A stretch of DNA of 64,000 bases, from contig CM054180.1 of NCBI GenBank assembly GCA_028829895.1, positions 97,772,135 to 97,836,134 of the forward strand, given 5' to 3'. The position numbers and the translations under genes are program-made. Shown here piece by piece: positions 46,501 to 58,500 of this stretch; position 1 is the first letter of the stretch; the number at the start of each line of letters is the position of its first letter. A model generated the notes under the pieces. The model was not told the origin of the DNA. It searched no databases and saw nothing but the letters and a program-made list of their open reading frames with translations. Source of the DNA: Sinotaia quadrata (taxonomy: Eukaryota; Mollusca; Gastropoda; Architaenioglossa; Viviparidae).

Positions 46501-49500
46501 TCAGATGCATAGCATTTTCACAGCCGAACATAAATGGATTGACAGTAATAGGTTGTATGCTATGTCTTGCTTGCATTTTCCTACTTGGTCTGGATGGAAA
46601 CTTTGTCCATGCTTCCCAGTATCACCTTGTTTGTCAGGTAAGTTTTTCAATTAATTATTTGGGTCTATCAATATATTTATAAAGATGTGTGAAAATTTAC
46701 TTTAGAAAAATTTATCTTTTTCACAAGTATGATAGCATGTCTGTTTTTGCCTATTAGCAAAGCCTAGACTTTAGTGAGATGTTTCCTCATAGCTTAAAAC
46801 TGCCATATTGTAAGTTTCCCAAGATACAGTACCTTTTATTGTTTACAGGTCAGTAACATCATAAAGTCAGTGCAATTCTTCAGTTTTCACTAGCCATGGA
46901 CAGAAATTGTTTCTAAAATAATTATAAAGGCTGCGTTGGAATTGTCATTCCTCTGCTGCTAAATTTATTTGTAAGATGTCCTTAATTGACATCTGATATT
47001 AACCTTTGTAGCTCAGTCTGCTTCCCTCTATTACTGACTGGAGAGTAGTACTTACATGAATAATGCTTGTTTGGATATACATGTAGACTTAAATTGTTTG
47101 CATTCACATTCAGAGTTAGTGTATTTTCCTAAATGCAAATGCAATTATTGCCACTTACTGAACTGTACTTTCTCACCCACCATTAGTATGTGATTATCCT
47201 GTTATTATAGACTTGATAGAAATTCTGTTAAATCTATGCAAGTGAATACTGAATATCTCTCCCTGCTTATATATACTTATAGAGCATTAAGATTCTGAAT
47301 CATGGTAGTCAATTTACTAGTAGGTCATATTTTTCTTTTTATTGTCTCCCCTTATGATATATAGTTGTAAGCACCTAATGCAGAGTTGTTGGCATGGATA
47401 GGAATCCTTTTGATTTTTGTTGTTATAGATGTTCGTAACAATTCTAGAAGAAAGCAAAGCAAAACAAACAATTTTCTTTACTAAAAATAAAGCAGATAAT
47501 ATGAATTGTTTATTCAGAAAACTAAAGTTATCTCTCATTTAAAAGTGTGACTGGTTTGAAGAAAGACCATAACTATGCATAAGATAAAGTTCTATATATA
47601 ACTCTCCTTTATCAATACATTCAGAAACAAAATTGATAATGCATTTATAATATATGGTGCTTTTGACAGGTACGTGCCTGGGTATTGTCACTGGGCTTTA
47701 CTTTGAGCTATGGCAGTATGTTTTCAAAAATTTGGACAGTGCACCAGCTAACAACTGCTCGAAAGAAGGACAGAAAGGTATGTAAAATAATGTCTATAAT
47801 GATAATAACAATAATACTATACTGTAACTACTACTACTAGTATATCTTACATCATTGCCATACAATAAGTTTAATTTTATTTAATATTTAATTGACTTTT
47901 GTTAGATTGATTTTTGTTTTGATTTGATTTGTCTTTTATATTTTATTTATTTTGTTTTGTTGCTGCTAATAAAAACCAGCCGAAACACAACAAAATCTTC
48001 ATCTTTATTTGCTCTAAAATTATATCTCCATATATTATGACACATTTTCATAAAAGGAAGTATTTTGAGTACTTTTCTCCTGTCTCATAAATTGATTTGC
48101 TGATTGTGGTGCATGACAGTGTAGTAACTTTCTAATAGTTCAGTAATTGTGCAGCACAATTAACCATGAAAATTCTGTCTAATGGTTCAACCATTAAAGT
48201 GCACAATTAATCATGAAAATGGTATTCTGTCTAATGGTTCAACCATTATAGTGCACAATTAATCATGAAAATGGTATTCTGTCTAATGGTTCAACCATTA
48301 TAGTGTACAATTAATCATGAAAATGGTATTCTGTCTAATGGTTCAACCATTATAGTGTACAATTAATCATGAAAATGGTTTTCTGTCTAATGGTTCAACC
48401 AGTGTGGTGCACAATTAACCATGAAAATGGTTTTAACCTGCCTAATGGCTCAGTCATGGTGATGGTATTTTTCATAGCTCTGTTGTCAGGCATTCACATT
48501 GCTTAATAGAATATTTATCTGAATTCTCTCCCTGTCCTCTACCCAGGGTGTACAGATCTGGGAGCTGTATACGGTACTGGGTGTTTTGCTGGTGTTAGAC
48601 ATTGGTGTGCTGACAGCCTGGCAGGTGCTTGATCCGCTAAAACGTGACCTAGAGACTTTCGCTCAAGAAGATCACCCTGACACAAACATGGATATCCAAC
48701 TGAAACCTCAGTTGGAGCACTGTGTCTCGGATAATCTCACTGTTTGGCTGGGTATGTGCTGATTGGATACATCTAGTCAGCATTATCAGATTGACTAAAA
48801 TATAAATGGTTGCAGTGTCTGTCATGGCTCTGTAAATTGTGTTGCCATCATTTCTTTGTCATTGAAACTTGATTATCAACTGTTATTCATTTCGATTTGA
48901 ACCATTCATTCTGCTTGATTGACTGACTGATGAGTTACTTAAACTTATTGATTCATACATTCATTAGTAGATAAACTTGTCAAAACTATTTTCTATTCCT
49001 TACTCCCCTTTTTTTCACCAGTTTAAATCTTTGTACTCAAGTTGTTCAGTCTTAATGTGCATTGGCAAAGGAATGAGGCAGCAACAAAATATATTCATAG
49101 ACATTAATATTTAATTTATATTGTTTGCTATAACTGCAGGTGTGCTGTTTGGTTACAAAGGAATCCTGTTAATCTTTGGAATTTTTTTGGCATACGAGAC
49201 TCGTAGTGTGAAGCTGAAGCAAGTAAATGATTCACGATTTGTGGGAATGAGCATCTACAATGTGGTAGTAAGTGAATTGACTAAGTGGGTTCTGTTTCTT
49301 GCTTGTTCAGTTTGTTTTGGTTCTTATTTTGTTTTGGGTTTTTAAAAATTATTATTAATTTTATAAGAAAAATCTGATCTAAAACAAAACTAACATAAAA
49401 GATAGGGTGAAATAATTGAATTGCTTTCACATCACGTTGACTTCTAGGGATGGATGATCATTAAGTATTGTCACAGGAAATGAGGGACAGAAATTATATT

Positions 49501-52500
49501 TTATTTCATTTTAAAAAACCGCTAACAAAACTAGTTGAAGTAACCCGAGTTTTGTTATTTTTCGTATGTAGCATGCAAATTCCAGTAACGGTCACCTAAG
49601 ATCTCTTTAGTAGACAGACGTTCGTGACGCAGTGTGTGTTAATATATCATATTGAATATATGTATTAGTTTATGAAGAATATGTATATTAAATAAATTGG
49701 GACAACTGCGCAATACCGTCACATGTTGTTGACGAGTGAAATGGCCAGTGCGCATTAGAATTGACCACAGAGAAGCGTGCATCACGATTACCACTATATA
49801 TCCAAGGCAAAAATCATGTCACAGGACATAGCTTCTGGAAGTTTTGGAAACCTTCAGTGAGAGCTATATAAGAGGCAAAATGAAGACTTTTACTCTCAAT
49901 GTTGAAAACGTCGATCCGTCTGAAGCCAGTCTAACTTCACGTATGAATTATCTCATGTACAGAGATTTCATAAAGGAAAGCTGCAATAATCTCTTTCCAT
50001 CCGTTTTCCATCCGTCTGATGCCATATATTGAGTAACGAGGCAAAATTACTCAGTATAATTGTTGGCAAAGTGGAAAGTTCGCTGTCAAGAAAAACCCGA
50101 TGCATGCGACGCTGGTTGTATGCAGTTAACGACACGAGGGACCAACTTGTTCTTCCCCCTGTCTGAGTTCGTTTTGGCAGTCTATCCCGCTAATTGAGAG
50201 GCTAGCACCGAGATTTTCTTACAGACAATCCGGATTTCTACACTCAATGTAATGCGACGACACATCCCACTGGACGACTCCATCCGATAATGCTAAACGT
50301 CGTTGAGGTGTCCGTTTCCACGACAAACAACGATAATTATCGAGGCTGACAACAGTCAGCTAAATTTCAGATTTCTCCCCGTGATAATCTGAAAGTGGTG
50401 CCTAGATTCTGCAGAATCTTCACCTGTAATGCGACGCCTCAATTGCGCCGTGATCTTCACTTTGAAGTGCCGCTTATAAGTGACGTGTGAGATTACGTCA
50501 TCTCCTTGGAACTCTGACATTAATAGTGAGTAAAAATTAGCACGGCTAACGCGCACATACTTAACCCTAGGACTCAAGAAAATGAACACTATTATATCGT
50601 TTGCAAAATAAGAACTTTAATGTTAAAAGTAATGCTTATTTTACATGTGAACTATTGTTAAAGCGGCCACATTTGCCGCATAAGAATTGTGTAATTAATC
50701 TTTATTTTATAATTTGAATTTCATCATTTTCATCTCCCCTTATTTCCCACAGAGTGTATGACATTGGAAAGTTGAATGAATGATTAATCACTGTGCGAAA
50801 GAGTAGTGCCCCTTTTAAATCGGGAAATAAATAACCTGATTTAAACATCTTTCAACTCTCTTGTTATTCATAGTTTTTGAGAGGGACGAAAGAATTTGTA
50901 CTATTGTTTTGCACCGTTCGTCTGTTCGTCCATTTATTCACATTTATGATACACACTCACAACACACACCGCCAATAAAACGTTCCTTGGCATGACATTA
51001 ATAAAGTGGGCCCCACCCAAACATCAATGGAGTATGTCATGTGTGTCTATGTAACAACTTGACGCGACGTAGTACTGGCATACGTCACCGGGCTTTTCTT
51101 GGAGGTGCACCGGAGCAGGCCAAAATTAGACTTCACCCCTTGCATCTCTAACTTCAGCTCGAGGTCGGCTTGTAACGAGCCGCCCGTTTTGTGACATCTG
51201 GTGACCACTGACCGTGATCTGACAAGGTAAATTGTGTTGTTGTAAGAAAGTGTCATCTCTTTCCTGCTTTTCTATCTCATCACCATTATGCATTGTTTAT
51301 TGCATGTTAGGGCTTGCTATTGAGACTTAGGTGAACTGGATTTTGATAAGACTTATTATTATTGTGTTGAAATAAGTTTTATAATCTTTACGCTATTATC
51401 GTTAACGCGTACCGACTCGTGTTTAGACGTACATAGATCGATATTTTGTACACTACATTAGCAACTGTTGTTTTGCTAATTTTGCAAACTTTGCAAAATT
51501 GCGATTAGGATCTCTTTTATTCGTGTTTGTCAAAATCCTAATCACGTGGTGGCTGGTGTTCATACGCACACCATTGCACCACTTGTGACCGACAGAGGTC
51601 AAAATCCCGCGAATATTCTAAGTCACTTTATCCATACTCGTGATAACTAGCAATTTTAAAAATGGCCGAGCTAGTAAACATAAAGAAAGAACTCATGGCT
51701 ATGGGCAGAGAATTCGGGTATGAGAAAGCCGAGTTAAAGAAATACGTGGATGAGGAGATAGCTAAATGGTATGTTGCGAAAGAAAATGAGGCGAAAGAGG
51801 CGAGAGAGTTAGAGGATAAGAGAAATGAGCTAGAAGAAAAGAGACAGGTAGCTAAGGATTTAGAGATGCAAACTTTGAGAGAGTTAGAGGAAAAAAGATC
51901 GAAAGAGGCGAGAGAGTTAGAGGAAAAAAGATCGAAAGAGGCTATAGAGCTAGAAGAAAAGAGACAGGTAGCTAAGGATTTAGAGATGCAAACTTTGAGA
52001 GAGTTAGAGGAAAAAAGATCGAAAGAGGCGAGAGAGTTAGAGGAAAAAAGATCGAAAGAGGCTATAGAGCTAGAAGATAAGAGACAGTTAGCTAAACAGC
52101 TAGAGATGCAAAACCTGAGAGAGCTAGAGGAAAAAAGAGCGAAAGAGGCTAGAGAACTAGAGGATAGAAAAAATGAGCTAGAGGAAAAAAGAGCGAAAGA
52201 GGCGAGAGATTTTAAAGAGAAAGAAATCCAAGATATGAGAGAAATAGAGTTATTAAAGATTCAGTCAGCTAGGGATTTAGAAGATAAAAGGCAGGAAGTA
52301 GAAGAGAAAAAGCTTAAGTTAAAAGCTAGAGCACATCAGGAACAGCTTGAATTAGCTAAGCAAGAGGTAACAGCTAGAGAGAAGTTGTTAGATGGGACTG
52401 CTAAGCAACAGGCCGAATTAAATAAACCCCGTACACGGCTAGCTTTCTTTAACCCTGAAGTCGAGACGATTGACGAGTTTTTGACACGCTTTGACAGTTT

Positions 52501-55500
52501 TATTGCCAACTTTAATTACACTGACATTGAAAAGAAACAACAACTAGGTCAAATACTTCAAGGTGAAAGCTCGCGCGCATTTACTGATCTAACGCGCGAT
52601 CCCGCTATTACTTATGCAGATCTCAAAACGGGTTTGATGCGTACTTTTCAATGTACAGCAGAAGGCTTTAGAAAAATGTTTAGGAGGGCCATACCCAAAG
52701 CAAATGACACCATGCAAGCCTTCGGTACCCGGTTACGCCATTATCTTGATAGATGGATTGATTTGACAGATATCCAGAAGACATATGAGGGCCTATTTGA
52801 TTTGATATTAAGAGATCAATTTCTCCATATTGCTCCGCCTGCAATGACGACATATTTGCAGCGAAATCCCCCGACTAACTTCTGTGATATGTTGAAGTTA
52901 GCAGACACGTATAATGATTACCCTGATCCGGTAATTACGAGGAGTGCACCACGCCCTCCTCCTACAAATCGGCAGAAGTATACACCGAAACTGAACCGAC
53001 CGATGGCGAAATCGGAAAAACCCGAACCGGTACAACGGACATACACTAAGTCACAAGACGTACGACGTCACACACGTGACTCCCCACCTATGACATGTTA
53101 CACTTGCAAAGGGAAGGGGCATAGTTCTCAGAACTGTCCCAGTCCACGTGATGTAAAGGTATGCACTGAAACAGGTGCAACTCTAAAGACCCAACAGGCT
53201 ACAGTAAACGGACAAAAAGTCAAAATACTGGTCGATACAGGCGCATCCATAAGCTGCATAAATGCTAAACTTGTACGCCCTGAACAGTATCTAAGAGGTA
53301 GTGTCCGCATTCGATGTGTTATGGGACACCTTAGTACATGTCCAAGAGCCACTGTACATGTTACGTCACCCGTATTTTCCGGTACAGTCACCGCCGCAGT
53401 GATAAGAGACATGCAGTTCGGATTTATACTATCACCCGGGCAGTGTGACGCACACACTGATGGCATCTATCCTGTTCTCCCCGTAACCACTAGAGCACAA
53501 CGGGAACGTAGTAAACAAGGACCCCCAGCTCTAAAGATAGTCGAGAATACATTTCCACAGTTGACCCCAAGTCAACTCAGTCACCTGCAGCAGGAAGACA
53601 AAAGCTTGTCCTCAATGCTAAAGCTGGCACGGAAAAACACTATTACGTCCAGCAAGTACGCGACAATGACGTATTTCCTGAAGGACGGGCTAGCGTTTCG
53701 GCGCACCGACTATAAGGAAAATGATACTAGAAGCACCACGTGTTTATTTACCCCTACACCACTCAGACCGCTGATTCTTAGCTTTGCACACGACTCAATC
53801 ATGTCTGGACATCAGGGCACACGGCGCACTGAGCAGCGAGTTCGCGAAGATTTTTTTTGGCCAGGCCTGAGTAGGGATGTTCGCTCGTACGTTCGTACAT
53901 GTATGCAGTGTCAACAACATATCGACCGAGGGCGTGTCAGTCGAGTTCCCCTCGAGATAGTACCAACAGTAGAGGAACCATTCCTAAAAGTCGCAGTAGA
54001 CATTATTGGCCCAATCATTCCCGCGGCCGAAGGAGGATATCGCTATATCCTAACAATCGTGGATTTTGCAACACGATATCCAGAAGCAGTCGCATTAAAG
54101 GGCATCACAGCGATCGAAGTCGCAGACGCTTTAATAGACGTATTTTCTCGCACGGGCGTTCCTCGAGAAATATTGAGTGACCAGGGCACTCAATTCACCT
54201 CAGCAATGATGGCTGAAACAATGCGTCTACTAGCGTGTAAACAGTTGTTCTCATCACCCTATCACGCTCAGTCTAATGGTGCCGTTGAACGTTTCAACGG
54301 TACAATAAAGAAAATGTTAATTAAAATGGCCTCGGAACAACCCGACCAGTGGCCACGTTTTCTAGCACCATTACTCTTCGCGTATCGCGAACTCCCACAA
54401 GAGAGTACGGGCTATTCACCGTTCCAACTACTATACGGCAGGCAACCTCGTGGTCCCCTTAAGCTAATAAAAGAAACATGGGTCAAGGGAGACACTGTGA
54501 CCGATGGTAAAGATGTTCACACGTACGTAGCCGAACTACGTCAACGTCTGACCGAGACATGTCACTTAGCACAGGAAAACATTCGCGAAAAACAACCCCG
54601 ATACAAGCGAAATTTTGACCGTACGGCTGTGGAACGTGACCTCGAACCAGGTCAGCTCGTGTTACTCTTGCGGCCCACCCATAACAACCGCATGCAAATG
54701 CACTGGCGTGGACCCTACCGCGTTATTAAGCGTGTGAAGCAGAACGATTATAGCATACAGATAGGAAATAAGCAGAAAATCTATCACATAAATATGCTAA
54801 AGCGTTACTATGAACGCAGCGACGAACAGATACAAAACGTGAATGTCGCACTGATACAATTGGAAGACTCCAATTTCAGAACAGACATGATGTCCGCCGA
54901 AACCACGCCTAACCCCGCAGTTACAGTCGATCAAGTCGAGATTGACTCGAACTTAACTGTCGAACAGCGCGACGCAATGTCAAACCTCTTACACAGACAC
55001 GCGCGCATATTCACCGACCAACCGGGCCACTCAGATTTGGTTGAACACCGCATCAAACTTTTAAGTGACAAACCGATACGCTTAAAACAGTACCCACAGA
55101 AATATGAGAGCACAAAGTACATAGCAGAACAGGTGCGTGAAATGCAAAAACAGGGCGTGATTGAACAGTCAATCTCCCCATATTCATCACCGGTCGTCTT
55201 AGTTAAAAAGAAAGACGGTACGCTTCGTTTTTGTGTGGACTATAGACAGTTAAATGAGATAACTGAATTCGATGCGGAACCTATCCCAAATCAGGACGAA
55301 TTATTCGCAAAACTAACCAAGGCACATTACTTTTCGAAGTTTGACATGTGCAAAGGGTACTGGCAACTGTCGGTTGCTATTGACGACAGACCAAAAACAG
55401 CCTTTCCAACCCCGCTAGGCTTATTTCAGTTTTGCCGACTACCGTTCGGACTAGCGAACGCACCCGCAACATTCGCGCGCTTCATGCGAAAATTACCGTT

Positions 55501-58500
55501 AGAGAGCGTTGACGCATTGAATTTCTTTGATGACATACTGGTAGCAACAGGAACATGGGACCAACATTTATCCTCAGTGGGTGGTCTACTTGACATTCTC
55601 GAGCGCCATAGATTGACCGTGAAACCCTCAAAAGTACGCGCGGGCTTTCGAGAGATTGAGTTTCTTGGCCATATCATAAGTGACGGACAAATAGGCCCAA
55701 ATCTAGACTTGACTGCAGCCATTCGTGACATGACCTTACCGACTACAAAGAAACAGGTCAGGGCAGTTTTGGGGCTAGTGGGGTACTACCGAAAATTTGT
55801 CCCAAACTTCAGTACGCTTCTTAAACCACTGACGGACTTAACTGGGAACAAACAACCCACGAAAATACGATGGACGGCAGAGTGTAGCACCGCCCTCGAA
55901 AAAGTGAAGGACATCTTGACCAGTAAACCCGTCCTACAGTTACCAGACTTTGACAAGAGATTTATTGTCAGGACCGACGCATCAGATGAAGGCCTCGGTG
56001 CCATACTTCTCCAAGAGACAGATGACGAATACCTACCGGTAGCATACGCGTCTAAGAAACTGTTAGATCGTGAGACACGGTATTCTACGATTGAAAAAGA
56101 GTGCTTAGCAATCGTATGGGCACTCAAGAAATTTAGTGCATATCTGTACTCTAAACCATTCATCCTGCAGTGCGATCATAAGCCGCTGACATATCTGCGC
56201 ACTAGCATGTACGATAACGCTAGGCTAACTAGATGGACACTCCTGCTACAGGAGTATAGCTTCGTTGTCGAACACATCGCGGGCAGAGAAAATTCGGGTG
56301 CCGATGCATTATCCCGGCATGCCATAACCGCGATATAAACAAGAGAGAGGATAGTCTCTCCACAGATGCGCAATATAATTCCTGTGGGGACTATCGTGTG
56401 AAATAAAATTTTTTTTTGTTCCTATTTGATTTCCACTCTGTGAGCTCCAATCAATTTTAAGAAGGGGGTTGTCACAGGAAATGAGGGACAGAAATTATAT
56501 TTTATTTCATTTTAAAAAACCGCTAACAAAACTAGTTGAAGTAACCCGAGTTTTGTTATTTTTCGTATGTAGCATGCAAATTCCAGTAACGGTCACCTAA
56601 GATCTCTTTAGTAGACAGACGTTCGTGACGCAGTGTGTGTTAATATATCATATTGAATATATGTATTAGTTTATGAAGAATATGTATATTAAATAAATTG
56701 GGACAACTGCGCAATACCGTCACATGTTGTTGACGAGTGAAATGGCCAGTGCGCATTAGAATTGACCACAGAGAAGCGTGCATCACGATTACCACTATAT
56801 ATCCAAGGCAAAAATCATGTCACAGGACATAGCTTCTGGAAGTTTTGGAAACCTTCAGTGAGAGCTATATAAGAGGCAAAATGAAGACTTTTACTCTCAA
56901 TGTTGAAAACGTCGATCCGTCTGAAGCCAGTCTAACTTCACGTATGAATTATCTCATGTACAGAGATTTCATAAAGGAAAGCTGCAATAATCTCTTTCCA
57001 TCCGTTTTCCATCCGTCTGATGCCATATATTGAGTAACGAGGCAAAATTACTCAGTATAATTGTTGGCAAAGTGGAAAGTTCGCTGTCAAGAAAAACCCG
57101 ATGCATGCGACGCTGGTTGTATGCAGTTAACGACACGAGGGACCAACTTGTTCTTCCCCCTGTCTGAGTTCGTTTTGGCAGTCTATCCCGCTAATTGAGA
57201 GGCTAGCACCGAGATTTTCTTACAGACAATCCGGATTTCTACACTCAATGTAATGCGACGACACATCCCACTGGACGACTCCATCCGATAATGCTAAACG
57301 TCGTTGAGGTGTCCGTTTCCACGACAAACAACGATAATTATCGAGGCTGACAACAGTCAGCTAAATTTCAGATTTCTCCCCGTGATAATCTGAAAGTGGT
57401 GCCTAGATTCTGCAGAATCTTCACCTGTAATGCGACGCCTCAATTGCGCCGTGATCTTCACTTTGAAGTGCCGCTTATAAGTGACGTGTGAGATTACGTC
57501 ATCTCCTTGGAACTCTGACATTAATAGTGAGTAAAAATTAGCACGGCTAACGCGCACATACTTAACCCTAGGACTCAAGAAAATGAACACTATTATATCG
57601 TTTGCAAAATAAGAACTTTAATGTTAAAAGTAATGCTTATTTTACATGTGAACTATTGTTAAAGCGGCCACATTTGCCGCATAAGAATTGTGTAATTAAT
57701 CTTTATTTTATAATTTGAATTTCATCATTTTCATCTCCCCTTATTTCCCACAGAGTGTATGACATTGGAAAGTTGAATGAATGATTAATCACTGTGCGAA
57801 AGAGTAGTGCCCCTTTTAAATCGGGAAATAAATAACCTGATTTAAACATCTTTCAACTCTCTTGTTATTCATAGTTTTTGAGAGGGACGAAAGAATTTGT
57901 ACTATTGTTTTGCACCGTTCGTCTGTTCGTCCATTTATTCACATTTATGATACACACTCACAACACACACCGCCAATAAAACGTTCCTTGGCATGACATT
58001 AATAAAGTGGGCCCCACCCAAACATCAATGGAGTATGTCATGTGTGTCTATGTAACAACTTGACGCGACGTAGTACTGGCATACGTCACCGGGCTTTTCT
58101 TGGAGGTGCACCGGAGCAGGCCAAAATTAGACTTCACCCCTTGCATCTCTAACTTCAGCTCGAGGTCGGCTTGTAACGAGCCGCCCGTTTTGTGACAAGT
58201 ATAAATAAACAAGTAGACAAACTGACCAGTAAATAGGTAGACAAACGACAAAGAGATGGATTGTCATTAAAGAAAAGCAAACTGGTAGATAAATTGACAA
58301 AGGGATGGATGGTACTTAAGAACAAGTAAGCAGATGGACAAACTGAGTGAATGAATGCTGAGATAGATAAAATGGCTGGATATATAGACAGATGTGTAGA
58401 TGAATTAATTCACTGAATGCAAGGATAAAATGTGTGGAAGTTTATAACCTGAAGCAAAATAAATTATATTAAACAGTCAGCTGGAGTTGATTCTGATATT

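Larger units (their letters stand above)
49464..58202 (+). mobile_element. Complete Gmr1-like Ty3/Gypsy LTR retrotransposon with 5-bp TSD
   Basis: Element 49469-58197, flanked by AGTAT at 49464-49468 and 58198-58202. It has two 1,728-bp LTRs starting TGTCAC and ending GTGACA, a PBS-like site 2 bp after the 5' LTR, a polypurine tract before the 3' LTR and one open gag-pol frame. Domain order is Gag, protease, integrase, RT, RNase H. It lies in sense orientation in GABBR1 intron 15; without it that intron would be about 1 kb. No env-like frame follows pol. Its composition is visibly richer in G+C than the flanks. Confidence 0.96.

Noticed and set aside
48120..48440. CRISPR-like array
   Set aside because: The repeats are contiguous with no unique spacers and lie in a eukaryotic intron, so this is a minisatellite. 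The same reasoning applies to the arrays at 1547, 5153, 7137 and 43283.
49844..50032. 62-codon open frame in each LTR
   Set aside because: It starts at a non-ATG codon, has no recognisable domain and lies where promoter sequence is expected. Identity between LTRs is due to their common origin, not coding constraint.
50356..50589. Antisense 77-codon frame in the LTR
   Set aside because: No similarity recognised, and it appears twice only because the LTR does.
53128..53466. Antisense frame within gag-pol
   Set aside because: Shadow of the long plus-strand frame in a GC-richer region. The same applies to antisense frames at 54931, 55426, 55786 and 56176.
53899..54180. Alternative plus-strand frame rich in Arg/Ser inside integrase
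   Set aside because: It overlaps the integrase core in another frame, and its composition simply reflects the codon pattern.
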